Positions 36,567-50,316 of a stretch of DNA of 64,000 bases are shown here, one piece after another. The DNA lies in the NCBI GenBank assembly GCA_010094045.1, contig ML986648.1, forward strand, positions 42,128 through 106,127. The letters are read 5' to 3'. The position numbers were made by a program, and so were the translations under genes. The notes beneath the pieces are model-generated. The model made no database searches. It saw nothing but the letters and a program-made list of their open reading frames with translations, and was not told the origin of the DNA. Every line of letters starts with the position of its first letter. The stretch's first letter is position 1. The DNA is from Lojkania enalia. Taxonomy: Eukaryota; Ascomycota; Dothideomycetes; Pleosporales.

Positions 36567-37584
36567 ACGTAAAGCACTATCGAGTGAGCCACCCCATCGA
36601 GTGAGCTAAAATTTCTTGGCAGCGAACACGATAACTATAACACGCAATGCCTCAACACCTACAAAGAGATAATACTCAGCAAGAAGGCAGAATTAAGCTT
36701 ACCCTTTAAGCGTATAAAGCCGGCCAATTCTAAAGCCTACGAGCTGCTGCTAACACGTTCAGCGTACCGCAACTAACTCTCTAGTAGAGATATAAAGGAA
36801 CCCTTACGCGTACTAATTACCGCGTAAACTGCTAAAAGTTAACTATAACTAAAGAGTAGACGATCGTATAATATATTCTTAATCTAGATTTACAAGGATT
36901 TACGCCCCGGCTATATAAGGTAGTAGATATAGCGGATAAACTATTAGCTGCGCCTAGTAAAGAGCTAGTAGATAAGAATTAGGCTAAGAGATTTATAATA
37001 TATATAAACAAGCTTAAAATAGTATTTAATTAGGTAAAAGACTACTAGAAGATATAGTAAGAGGATTTTAAGGTTATTAGCGCGTGGTTTAAGCTTATTA
37101 AAAAGATAAAGGCTACGTATAGTATCTATAATAAGAATATATATAACTTTAATAAGACTAGCTTCTAGATAAGTATAATTAAGTTTATAAAGTTATTATA
37201 GGTTTAAAGAGATATATAAAGCCTAATTTTATATAGCTAGATAATTAGGAGTAGATTATTATTATCTAGAGTATCTACGTAGTAGAATATATAACCCTAC
37301 CTTTTATTATTTATAAAGGGCGTATCTATATCTCTATTTAATATAAGAAGATAGATATATTATATAATTAGAAGCTTTTAGTATTTAAGAATACCTAGAT
37401 AAATAATATATTTCGTTTTAAATAGTTAAAGTATTTTAATACTTATATAAAAGCGTATTAGATAGAAGTATATTAGCTACTAATTCTAAATAGCTATAAG
37501 AGCTACCTTAATTAGAATTTTAAAAACTACTACTTTAAAAATAAGATCCTTATCTTCTATATACTAGCCTATTTATTATATATC
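36567..37584 (+). mobile_element. Pogo/Fot1-type transposon (family F), 5' part, cut by a Gypsy insertion
   Basis: The left terminus starts ACGTAAAGCACTATCGAGTG after TA, and contains two ATCGAGTGAGC modules 19 bp apart. A transposase reading starts near the ATG at 36647. RIP-affected peptide matches follow: SLRAAANTFSVPQ (helix-turn-helix), then IYKDLRPG, KRFITRTNKLKIVFN, DFKVISAWFKLIKKIKATYS and IYNFNKTSF, the last corresponding to NFDETGF. It stops at 37584 where a 279-bp Gypsy LTR begins. Its 3' half is not visible in this window. Confidence 0.75.
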
Positions 37585-39793
37585 TGTAACAGCGCAGATA
37601 AGATAATAGGTCTAAATACGGTACAAATCTACTTAGAGGTATATAAGAGTATATAGGGGATTAGGAACCTAGGAATTTTATTAACACCTATAGGCCTTAT
37701 ATAAAAGAATATAGAAGAACTACTAAGCTACTTATAAGGGAGTATATAACTATATACGGATGAGAAAAGGGGTGGAGCTGGGAGTAGGATAAGATAAGTA
37801 AAAAGCTTTAGGATAAGATTGTATATAAAGCTTTTCGTAGAACAATTTCTTCGTATTATTATACTACCCCCCTTCTTATAGGCTAATAGTTCCTATCTAC
37901 GCTGGTTTAAGAGGGAATTAGGGCTGTTATAGATAGATTCTAGTATAAAGAAATTTCTTTAAGGAGGTATTTATTAGTAAGGGCTAATACGCGTAGTTAC
38001 CTATAGAAATATATTTATATATTAACGTAATATTAAATAAGATTTTTACAGTAAGTGTAATTAACCTATATATCGGCTAGTAACTACTATTATAATAGTT
38101 TATTAATATTAAAATTTCGTCGTATATAGTAATAAGCGTTTACTAGCTTTAGTATATTATTAGGTTGCTGTTAACTAAGCTTTCTTAACTAAATAACAAT
38201 TTCTACTCTATATATATTATTATACATCCCTAGAACTATTAATTATTAAAGTATTACTAATATCTTATAGAAAAAAATTAATTAATATACTACTCCGCCC
38301 GCCTTTTAAAGGCTCTTTAAAAGCCTTTTAGATTATCTGCCTTTAAGCTATATATATACTCGCCTATAGGTAGTATATAATATTTACCTTTTAGTTCTTA
38401 AGATTAAAAAAATGCAAGTATTATATCTTATAAAATAAAAAGTATAACCCTATATAAATCGCATCTAATACTAGTAGAGTATTTACTACTAATATACTTA
38501 TAAATCCCCTCTTATTATAAGGAGGAGTTTCTAGTCCTCTAGGGCCATCTTAAATTATAGATAGTAGTCTAATACGTAGGGGATAAGGAGGATAAAAAGG
38601 TAGTTTTTAAGGCTATTTTAGAGTCCGCTTATAGTCTAGCGTTTATAGCCTAGGTTATAAGAAGTTAGAAAGATAGCTTTTTTATAGCTAGTATCTAAGT
38701 AGCTTTATTCTACTAGAGTATTAAATTACTCTATTAGGTTTTAGCTTTAGAGGCTCTAGTATCTAGCCTTTAAGCTGATATTACAGCGCTCTTAGGCGGT
38801 TAAAGATAAGATAGAAAAGGTTTAAAAGGAGTCTAGAAGGAAGAAAGAGGAAGAAGAGTAGAAGAGGAGAAAACTAGAGAGGTATCTAATAGCCTACTAT
38901 TAGACCTTCTAGATTCTATAGAGGAATAATTTCGGGCCTATACTTTAGTTTTTAAAATCTACTACTTAACTCTTATATATTATTATCTACTAGATAATCT
39001 ATATTTTCTATACTATTCTTATATACTTTAATCTATTTAGTTAAGACTTTTAGGGGTTTTAGACGATTCGGATACTTATTATAAAAAGCTTTTAACTTAT
39101 AAGATAAACCTATAAAGTTTAAGACTTTATATTAAATTAGGTTAAAATTATATCCTACCTATTTTATACGGTATTTAAAGGTCTTATAATATAACTTACT
39201 AGCTAGTATTTCTTTAACCTCCTACTCTTCTACCCTATTAATAGCGATAGTAGGTGGTTTTAGAGCTTCTTATCTAGATAGAAGGTCCTAGGGGTTCTTA
39301 TATAATAGGTTTAATACGAAGATATTATATATTTTTAACCCTAGGGGTAGTTATAGATAGTATAAGTTTTCAACCTATTCTAGTACTTTAAAAGGGCCTT
39401 CCTATTAATTAGATAGTTTTTAGCTTAGTCTTTAAACTGTAAGGTTCTTAGTATTTAAGTAGACTATATTACTAATCTACTAATTAATTAGTTACTAGTA
39501 ATAGTTAATAATAGATTATATACGATCCTAAGCCTTCTTAATATTAGCCTTTATAGTTTTCTAGGCTGTATATATACGAGTTACTAGAGCTAAAGTATTC
39601 TTATAATTCAATTTATCTATTATAGTAATAGGATTAACGGAATATTTTTAATCCTAACTTTAATAGAGCTTAGATCTATATAGAATCTAATATAGGAATA
39701 TTCTAATAGTTATATAGAGTAGAGTTGCTTATACTCGGTCGATTATAAGTAATAGAGAACTCTAGTTGTTCTAGTAGAGGGATATAAAAGAGC
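37585..39793 (-). mobile_element. Second copy of Gypsy family 1, left part, ending at the assembly gap
   Basis: A 279-bp LTR (37585-37863) is followed by a polypurine tract (CTACCCCCCTTCTT on plus) and then interior sequence collinear with 19764 to about 21690 of the full-length copy. Strand is minus by the same evidence. It is truncated at the run of Ns, and its other LTR is not present in this window. The copy is RIP-affected throughout, including the outer half of its LTR, unlike the copy at 19485. Confidence 0.85.
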
Positions 39794-39803
39794 NNNNNNN
39801 NNN
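39794..39803. other. Assembly gap of 10 Ns
   Basis: Ten consecutive Ns. The left side is Gypsy family 1 and the right side is Copia-type reverse transcriptase, two unrelated elements, so the true gap is probably larger than ten bases. Confidence 0.98.
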
Positions 39804-42800
39804 GTACGACTAATCTAGCCTTAAATTTATATAGGAAACCGTTCTTATTAAATTTATATACAAATACCTATATTACTAGAAGAATTTTAGTAGAGTTTTA
39901 GAGGATTATTACCTTTTACTAGGTATTTATATCCTTCTACTTCTATAACTCAGCGCGATAGGCCTTATAGAAGCTAGTACTAAAAGAATAATTCTTTAGA
40001 TTCTTATAGTACTTTAGTTCTAGTAGAAGCTAATTACGATAATATTTTCTAATAGTATAAGTTTCCTTTATATAATTTACCGGTATCAGCTCGCTATTAA
40101 ATAGTACTGTAAAGGTTGTAAAGTATAACTAAAACGGCTTATAACTATATAGAAATCTACCTTTCTAGATTATATTATCTCTTAATATTTAACTACTAAT
40201 TTCTTCCCTCTACAGGATATTATTTATTCTTCTTAAGGGTATAGAAGTATAAGAAGATAATAGTTACTATCTTTATAGCAAATTATCGCTAAACACAGTA
40301 TTTTTACTATTTACTAGTAGTACTATAGAAGTATCTTAATTCCTTAATACTAGCGTTGGTATTAATTCTAGTATTAGAAGTCTCTAATTACTAGTAATAT
40401 CGTCGATTTATTCTTTAAAAATAGTATTCTCCTACTAATAGGCCTTCTTACTAATTAAATTGCCTGCTAACTTAGTAGGGATATCTTAATTAGACAGCTA
40501 ATTTTTATAGATTACTTCTACAACTTTAATTATTTTATTATTACTACTATTAATAAAGCTCTTAATATTATTAATTTAAAAAAGAATCTTCTCTAGAGAT
40601 TCTTTTAGCAGATATTCCTCCTCCTTACTAGATATAATATTGCTAAATATAACGTCTCTAGTATTAAATACCCGTTTTAGTTTCGGAATCAGTACTTAGT
40701 ATATATTTATACTCCTGTATTATAAGAGTTTCCCGATTAGTACCTATAATACCAGTTTATTACCTTTTAATAGAGTTTTATCTAAAATATACGCTCGCGA
40801 TTCTATAACCTAAAGGTAAGTAAGAGATAGTTTATAGCTAAAAACGGCCTTATATAGGGTTTTAAATCGAAGGCTTATAATTAGCTTTCTATTAAGTAGG
40901 TATATTACTATATAAGCTAATTTATTAGTATATTTATTAGAGATATTATCTTCTATCGCGAGAGCACGCGCGCGGGTTATAATTTAGTATCTTACTTACT
41001 CTACTAGGCTATTCTACTTAGGTGTATAAGGTACGCGAGCTTTAATTATAATTCTTTAATCGAGTAATACTTCTATAAGTTCTAAAAAGCTTAAGTTATT
41101 ATTTATATAGATATATACGATCTTTCTTTTATACTATTATTTAATTTTTACTAATAGTATTTTAAAGGCTTTTATAAGGGTAGATTTCAACTGATTATAT
41201 ATCGTAAATCCTTTATACTACTAGAACACCTGATTAACTATATAAAATAGGTATCTCTTACTATTATAACACCTTTTACAGTTCTTCTAAAGTTATATAA
41301 TATTAATCGCGATTCTCTTAAATAGTTTAGTAGCTAGGTAAAGCTAACTATACTAGCTAATCTACTATAATAACTTCGCTTATATATATATCTAGCAATC
41401 TTACTATACTAGTACTTCCTAATCGCTTAACTAGATACCCTCAGCTACTTAAAATAGGGCTAATACTAAATCTCTATCTAGGTAGCCTAATAATTAGTAC
41501 ACTTTAGCTAAAGAAATAATTCGTATTAGTTGCTAGTAATAAAAGGGCTTTTTCTTAATTACTACAACTATCTTATATCCGGAAAACGAATTAAGTAGAA
41601 GCCTTTTTACTAGGTTTATATCTAGTAGCTAGTAGCTATTAAACAATTTTAAATAACAAACGATATTATAGTAATTATACTAGTAAAGGTAATCTCTACC
41701 TAAGTTAAACTAGATACTCTATTTCCTATTTTTAATTAGAGCTATTATATTAGTTAGCAACTAAAAGACGTAAGTAACTTCTATTAGTTTAATATCCCTT
41801 AGGCCTATAGGAGAATTAATTATAATTACGATAGTACTCTATTTTAATATAGAGTATATACTACCTCCTATAGTAATTTTATCTTTAGAATTTACTATCT
41901 AAGTAGTCTACTAACTAAAAACCTTAGAGTTATATATATAGATAATAGAATCTAGATTAAATATCTACTAATTTAAGATACTAGTCTCTTCTTTTTTAAG
42001 GGTAGTACTTGCTGAAAAATTACTTCTTTAAATTACCTAGGTATTTCCCTAGAGGCTAGCAGTCTTTATAGAGGCTTTACTATTAAATAAGGATTTCGAC
42101 TTCTTATATTTTTCTATATTTACCTTTAAGGTATTCTTTTTCCTCTAGTTATTTCTATTTAAAATATTATTTCAAGCTTTTAATATTTCCTAATCTAATA
42201 CCTAGTTTAGTAGCCTAATTAATTCGTTTACGTACTTATAATTACTCTAGAAGTACCGCTTCTTATAGAAGTAGGGTAGTAGAGTATACGATTACAAACT
42301 AGATTTTTCTTAAGACTGCTGTATAGTACTATTAGAATTTACTTGAGGAATTAATAGATATTATAAAGCTATAAATAAGCTGAGCGCCTTTTATAAATTA
42401 AAATATCTATAGTAATTAGCATATTAGTATACTAATTATTTAATCGTAGAAATCGGTTAATTAATCTTACCTAGCTTATTTTTAGCGTTAATCGGTACTA
42501 TATAGATTAGCGCCTACACCTTATCTTTCTTAGCAACTATTAGAAGAAAATCCTTTTCTACTCTAAGGCCCTAAACTTCTACTAAACTAGTAGCCTTAGT
42601 ATAATAGATTACCTAATTCTACTAATTTAGCTACTTCTCTACCTTTCTATTAGTTAGATACTTAAGAAGAGCTTAATATTTCTTCTAGATTAGTTACTCC
42701 CTCGACTTGATAGTAGGTGCTAACTTTTCCTATAAAATTCTAAGAATCTTATAACTAGTTATATTATCGCTAAGTATTACTTTATATTAAGGCGATATTA

Positions 42801-43639
42801 TTATTAGGATATTACTATATATAGTATAGAGAGCGTTATTAATCTTAATCTAATTCTTCCTCTATTAATTATACTAGTTCCTTACCCAGTTCCAATCTGT
42901 TATTTATATTAAGGTCATCTCCTTATATATAACTCTACTAGAGGGGTATCTTTCTATTTCCCCTTCTAGATTTATCTTTAGGGTTCGGAACTTACTTATA
43001 TTAAGAAGGGGAGGTTTTAGCCTATAGATTTTAACCTCTTTAGGAGGTACGCTTAGATCTAAATATTCCTATACTCTTAGCCTACTAGCTATTAATTTAT
43101 ACTGCTTAAGCTAATCCTCCTAATTGTTAGGAGTACTAAGTATCTTCTTCTTAAATATAGCTATAGAGGAGTGTATAACCGTTATAATACTAGAAATATA
43201 CTAGAATATATTAATACTAGAGAATAAAATAGCCTTAAACGTGATATAGTATATTAATAGGCTTATAAAGTATAGAATTTATACGTAATTCTGATAGCTA
43301 AGTACCTAAAGATCGTTGGTAAACGATAAAGATAATAATATCGCAATATTACGATACTAAATAAAAAGGAGTAATATCGATTATAATATATAAATTAAGT
43401 TACAGCTATTTTAGTACGGTAACCGGGCTTATAACTATAGTAAGAGGCGAATCTTATTTTAGGGAAGGAGATAAAGAGTTAAACTAGTTGATTAAAGATA
43501 GCTAGCAGGCTATATTTATATATATAAAAAAGGGGTATATTAGCTAATATCTAGCGTAATATCCGGTGTAATATCGACCGTAATATTATACGTCGATATC
43601 TGATATAGCTCGGCAGACTAGCCGAAAATCCCTATAATA
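39804..43639 (-). mobile_element. Ty1/Copia retrotransposon, 5' LTR through reverse transcriptase, truncated at the gap
   Basis: Coding strand is minus. The 5' LTR is 43436-43639 (204 bp, same family as four other copies here). Just inside it the minus strand reads GTTATAAGCCCGGTTACCG, the leader shared with the short element at 23334-24604. At the far end (39900-39804) the minus strand reads VFVYKFNKNGFLYKFKARLV, a clear Copia reverse-transcriptase motif (family form KARLVVRG). Gag and integrase would lie between, about 43.2-41 kb, but RIP stops make them unreadable by eye. The rest of the RT, RNase H and the 3' LTR are lost in or beyond the gap. Confidence 0.8.
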
Positions 43640-44556
43640 TATACTAATAGTATAATCCTTTATATACGCGTTAAAGTGCTTTAACTACTTAATACTAATA
43701 TTATTTATTATCTAGCTGTTATTAGTAACCTATATAGCCTAGGTTAATAGAATATTATCTTCTTTATACTATATAGAGAGGTAGTAGGTACTTATAAAGA
43801 TAATAAAAGGTAGTATCGCCTATTCTATCGCGTTAATACTCTAGATAACTGTAGTCTACTCGCGATTACCTAGCTGGAGCTGCTTTAGTTAATTCCGTCT
43901 CTTAGAGCTAGTAACTACTACTTCTATTAATATCACGCCTATTATAAAGCCTAATTTATTAAAGTTGTATATATCTTCGTTAATAATACTATACTTAGCC
44001 TTTATATTCTATATAAGATAGAACCAGCCTCCTATAACCTTAAGATCCTTATATTTAGCTCTTAAATAGTCGTACTTTTAATTAAATTTAACCTTAAACT
44101 TAGGCGTACGTTTAATAAAGTTCTCTACCTAGTTCTTTCTAACCTAGCTAGTAGAGTGTATAGCTAGTAGTAAATTGGCTATATTTTAAATAGTAGTAAG
44201 CTGTAGTAGAAATTCTCTTATATCTAGATCTAGTATATACTAAACAATTACCTACTCCTTAATCTTACTAAGCTTTATTAAATTAGGCCGGCAATCGTGT
44301 TATAGAGCTGTTTCTTACTTTTATATACTAAATATACTTTAAGAGATATTATAGATTAATACAACGCGACGTATAGTTAGTATTATATCTTATTAAAGAG
44401 CTTAGAGTATAAGCTATATTCTAGCTTCTTTCTAAATTAATTCTACAGTTGTTAGTTATAGTATAATACTATAAAGTATAATTATCGCGATTTTAGTAGA
44501 GTTTTAGCATTATAATTAGCTCGCTTAGGTGATCAGCTCGCTTATACTATACGTTA
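43640..44556 (-). mobile_element. Pogo family B, copy 2 (5' part of transposase and terminus)
   Basis: Aligns with 565-1483 and, in its right part, with 50317-50996. It begins abruptly at the Copia LTR, which appears to have inserted into it, and ends at the family B terminus (AGCTCGCTTATACTATACGTTA). Intermediate RIP load between copies 1 and 3. Confidence 0.75.
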
Positions 44557-47500
44557 GCTTTCCGTCTATAGTTAGTTTTAAAGGGTATAGTCCCTATAGT
44601 ACTCTAGGTTATTCTATTATAAACTATCTATACTATAGGTAATAGTTTAATCTAATTATCTTATTATTTATTAATATATATTCTTAAATATGTTTTTAAA
44701 TTCTAGTTAACTTATTCTATTTAGCCGTCTATTTATAAGTAGAAACTAGTAGATATCTATTATTAGATTCTTATCTTCTTTATCTATCCTTACTAGTACT
44801 TAGATATAAATAACTTATCTCTATCTAAAGTAATATATTTTAGAACTCTATACTCTATAAATACTATATATAATAACTTATATACTAGTTTAGGTACTAT
44901 TATTATCTTTAATACTAGTCTAAAGTGTGTATATTTTATTAGCTAATCTACTATATTTATAATTATATTATATTTTCTTTTTAATTCTAATTCTATTAAT
45001 TCTAGTAGCTTAGTTATAAAATTAATTATAATCTATTCTTATAGTTCTTTAAGTACTTCTAATAGCTATAAGAATTTATAAGACTTATATCTTATAGCCT
45101 TATTTTTCCCGCATTCTAAGTACTTATAGAGTACGTCTTATACTTCTCTTCTTACGTTGGTAAGAGTAAAACTCTTCCTTAGCCTTTACTCTATTTCTAC
45201 TACTCTTAAGTATTTTCATTCTAGCAATTTATATAATTCTTTTATTATCTACTATTATATATATAGGTATATATATAGTTGTTTCTAAGTTGCGTTTTTA
45301 ATTACTTTTACTTCCTTACTATTTATTAGATATTACTCTACTATCTATATATTTTTTAGCTTCTACTACTAAATTTACTCTAGTATAGTTAATCTTATAA
45401 TTTAGGTAACTTATAGATAGTTATATACGAGGAATCTATCTAATTTCTTTCTTAGAATTATATCTCTTTTATACTTTTCCTTAGTTATATAGTTAGCTCT
45501 ATAACTCAGCACGTCTATAACTATATTTTCTAACCCTTTCCGGTATATTATTTTAAAGTTATAGTCTACTAGTTACTCTACCTATTATATTTATCTTTCT
45601 ATAAGTTTCTTTATTATTATAAAGTATATAAGGTTTTTATAATCTATTTAGACTTTAAATAGGTATTTAGTTCCGACTAAATATACTCGCTATTCTCTTA
45701 ACGCTTTAACTATTACTAATAGTTCCTTATCGTATATATTATAGTTAAGTTCTTCTAGTTTTATTTTCCTAGAAAAGTAGGCTTATAGCTTCTACTTTCC
45801 GTCTTTATCTTACTAATTTAAGTAAGCGCCTATTACTTTATCTAAAGTATTAGTTTCTACTTAGAATTACTTCTCTAGGTCTAGTATCTTTAATATTAAT
45901 ACTGAGGTAAAGTAGGCTTTTAGTTTTTTAAAGGCTTTTTACTATACTTTTTACTATTTAAACCTCTTTTCTTTCTTAGTAATCTCTATTAAGGGTGCTA
46001 CTACTCTAGAGTACCTACTTATAAATTTTCTGTAGAAATTTATGAAGTTTAAGAAGGATTAGACTTATTTAACTAAAGTAGATACTAGCTATTCTAGTAT
46101 TACTTTAACCTTTTCTTATTCTATTTTAATACTATCTCTAGATATCTAAAACCTTAGAAACCTTATTTCTATCTTATAAAACTTATATTTCTCTAGGGCT
46201 ATAAGTAATTTATACTCTTATAGTTTTACTAGTACTTTTCTAATATATTTCTTATACTCTCTTAGTAATCTATTTATATAGACTAGAATATTATCTAGAT
46301 ATACTATTATAAATATATTTAAGTATTCCCTTAACGCGTTATTTATAACTGCTTAGAAGGTTGCTAGTATATTTATAAGTCTAAATAGTATTACTAGATA
46401 TTTAAAAAGACCTTCTCTTATCTTAAATACTGTTTTCTATTTATAGCCCTTCTTTATCTAAATTTAGTAGTATCCCTCTCTTATATTAAACTTTATAAAC
46501 TATTTAGCTCCTTATAATTAACTTATAAGTTCTATTATCCTAGATAATAAATATCTATTTTTCTTAGTTATATTATTTAGTTGTCTATAGTCTATATATA
46601 ACCTTAGTTTACTATTCTTTTTTAGTATAAATAGTATTAGTAAGGCTATATTACTCTAACTTAGTTATATATACCCTCTTACTAAATTCTTTTAGATGTA
46701 CTTTCTAAGTTCCTCTCTCCATTTTTAGTTTAAGTTGTATATTAGACTAGGTTTTAGTTTCTTTTTATCCTTAATAATAATCTTATAGTTATATTTCTTA
46801 TATTTAAGTAATCCTCTATTCTCTACTTCTTTATATAGCCCTATAAATTCGCTGTAATCCTCTTAGATTTCTTAAAATATACTATTATTCTATAGTTCTT
46901 TATATACTTTTTAAACTATAATAATATTTAGTATCTATTTTATTTTCTTAAAATATCTAACTATTATAGCTGCTGATACTTTCTATATTAATTATAGATC
47001 TAAAAGATATCTTACCTTATACTATTCTACTACCTGCTTTATCTTAGTACGGCTCTATAGCCTATAAACTATCTCTTACTACTAATCTACTCTAGAATTA
47101 TATTTAGCTAGCTAGTCTATACCTAGTAATATATTAAATTTTCCTAGATTTATAATATTAATACTCCTTATATCAGTATATCCTATAATATTAAGCGCTC
47201 GCTTCTTAGTTTCTATTAATACGACTCCTCTATTATAGTCTATTAGCTTATTATCTACTAGGTATATTATATAAGGTACTACTTTTTCCCTCTACTTTAT
47301 ATTATTCTTATAAACCTATTATACTAATATAAACGTATCTAAAGCTCTACTATTAAATAGTATTTTAAGCTTCTTATTAAACTCTATTTAGAGTACTATA
47401 TATAAAGGTACTATACTAGTAACTCTTCTAACAGCTTTTCTACCTAGTTTTTTAGTATAGCTATCGTTTTAGAGGCTATTTAGTTTTTTAACTAAGATAG

Positions 47501-50316
47501 GAAGAACTCTATTTTCTTCTTCTCCTCTCTATATAGCAGATATCTATCTATACTATATCTTATCTATAGTTCTTAGGTATAAGTAGCCTTTACTTATTTA
47601 CTATATATCTTATACTTCTATTCTAAAAAATACTATTACTATTTAATTAGTTGGTAATTTTTATCTAATTCTTACTATCTAAATACCTTAAATATATCTT
47701 AGTAGTACTAGTATCTAACTATATATTATTTCTAGCTTAAAGCTTTATATTCCTCTAAATATATATTATCTTTAGAATATTCCTCCTTTTTAAATATACT
47801 TGCTCCTATTATCTTATAAGCTATAATATTAAGTTATCCTCTAATATCTTCCTATATCTCCCTTACCTCTAAAACTACCTCTTTTAGCTCCTCAGCTTCT
47901 ATAACAATTTTACTAAGCTGGTATAAATACTTAGTTCTAAGGTAAATTAGACTTCTATAAATCTAACAATACCTATTTTCTATATAATCTTCTATTTTAT
48001 CTTAAGATAGTAAGATTTTTAGTAATAATTATATATCTATTCTTAGTTATACTTCTAACTTTATCTTAATACCTTTATATGTCTAGTAATTATTCTAGTA
48101 ACAGCTGGCCCAATCTTTTTCGCAGCTGTTCTTATAGGGTAGTATATATTTCTCTTTCTTACCCTTTACTAGTTCTATAGGATAGCCTTAATATATCTCT
48201 TATATATACTCGAATATTTCTTCGTTTATAACTTTTTCTACTAATTTTACTACAGCTTCTAATATACTCTAGCTATCTCGGAATATTACTTCCTTAAATA
48301 GTATATTCTAATATTCCTAGAGGTATAGTCTTATCTAATATATTTTATTATAGATCTAGTACTTCTTTTACTTTATTCTCTCTAAAATTGTTATATTATC
48401 GAGTTTCGGTACACCTAATAAGTATTCTATATATCTAATAACTACTACTACTCTTCTTAGCCGTAGCTAATAATTACTTCTTTCTTTTACTAAATAGTAT
48501 ATTCTATATCTATTATCTATACAATATATCTAGTACTATATTAGTTATTAGTATCTATTAGTAGGTTGCGTAGTTATTATTCTAGCTTCTTTCTTCTTAT
48601 TTAGATATTCTTTTATATAGTACCCTTTTTATCTATATAGAAGATACGTTCCCTTTTTAAGTCTTTCTTTCTTAAGATAACTTATCCTTAATTATTAGTA
48701 GTTCTTTCCCTTATCCTTTTCAACTTTTCCTAGGACTATTAGATTACTATCTTATAATACCGTCTTACTTTCCTTCTTAGTTAATATAAATGCTTACGGC
48801 TAAGATTATTTTTCTATCTCCTACTTATATTAATAGTTGTTAATCCTAACTACTAATTCGATTATTTCTAATAGCTCTATTAGCCTTTCTTCTCTAGCTA
48901 GATTATTCTTAACCTTATCTTTAAGCCCTTTATAGAAGATTCCTACTAACATACTATTATTCTATCTTAGTCTAGTACTAAGTCTCTAAAACTTTATAAT
49001 ATAATCCGTTATCTTTTTAGTTTAGGTTAGCCTTAGCAGTTTTCTTTATACTTTCTATTTTATATCTACTTCTCCGAAGATGTTTTAGACCTTATTTTTA
49101 AATTCTTCCCAACTCTTAAAAAGTTTATCTATAGATTCTCTAGTCTTTATTATATTATCTCTATTCTCTAGCTAATTAGCTATAAATAGTTCGGCTTATA
49201 CTAGTAGTATCTCTTCTATATTTATTATTATAGCTAAGATCTTATCCTTATCTAAGAAGAAGGTTATACTATTAAACCTAAAGTATAGCTCTATTAATAT
49301 AAGAAAGAGGTTAACATATTCTTTCTTACTATTAAACTTTCTTAATAAAGCTATCTTAGCTTATACTTATTATTTAGCTTTAGCTAGGTCGGCTCTAGCT
49401 ATAGCTAGCTTATATTACATCTATATAATACAGGTCTCCTATTCCTATACTTTTTATATTATAGTTTCTTCTAGGGCTTATAGCCTTTAGGTTATTATAA
49501 CTTAACTTTATAATATAGTAGATATCTTTAGATAGTTTCTATTCTCTTAATATTAGGTAGTTATTATATTACTAACCTATATACTACTAGTATATATAAT
49601 AACCGCTGTTATAGTCGTATATACGCCGGGGCTTTATTTATATTAGGTTAGTTAGAGGTAGTAGCTTTAGTAAAAAGAGAGTATTAGGTTCGCTGGTTCT
49701 TCGAATGTAATAAGTATATGGTAAGAGGCGAATCTTGTCTTAGGGAGGGAGATGAGGAGTTGAACTGGTTAATTGAAGATGGCCAGCGGGCTATATTTAT
49801 GTACATGAAAAAGGGGTATATTAGCTGATATCTAGTATAATATCCGGCGTGATATCGTACGTGATATCGTATATCGATATCTAATACAGCTCGGTAGACT
49901 AGCTAAAAATCCCTATGACAAAGTATATTTAAAAGTCTAATAGAGTAATAAGATAAATTTACGAGAATAACTATATAGGATCTAATCTATTAAGGAGATC
50001 TTCCGTCTTATATAATTGTATCTAAAACCGCTAAACCTAGCTTATCAGGTCTATTAGATCTATTAGGTCTAACCTACTATACCTAATACTTCTACTATTA
50101 TTATATATATAGGTTGTGCTATACTTTATTATCTAACTAATTATCTTCCTAATTCCCGTAGTCCTACTGCTTGCTGTTTAATAACTGGTCTTTAATATAC
50201 TTCTACCTATTATTACCTTGTTAGTCCTCGTCCGAGTTAATCTATTTAGTAGCTAATATTAGATTAAGCTCTAACTATAGAAGCGGTGCCTCTTAGCGTT
50301 CTATATTTATAATACT
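44557..50316 (-). mobile_element. Ty3/Gypsy retrotransposon (family G), minus strand, RIP-degraded
   Basis: Minus-strand reading from about 46750 down to 45500 follows a Gypsy pol in order. There is a KNRY-type segment, an ELISQLQGAKQFIKFNIREG-like RT palm (stops read through), FKYLVMLF, FVIVYLDNILVY-like catalytic region, FLNFINFYRKFI, and an RNase H segment near 45900-45700. A protease/gag part lies toward 47-49.7 kb. No intact ORF. LTRs were not identified. It lies between two fragments of pogo family B and is interrupted by a solo LTR at 49717-49920. It is distinct from Gypsy family 1 by sequence. Confidence 0.65.
49717..49920 (-). mobile_element. Solo 204-bp LTR of the Copia-type family
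   Basis: Matches the other four 204-bp LTRs, with the same orientation as those at 23334, 24401 and 43436. The 5-bp duplication AAGTA flanks it (49712-49716 and 49921-49925). Mildly RIP-affected. No interior sequence, so it is a recombination remnant inside the Gypsy family G element. Confidence 0.85.
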
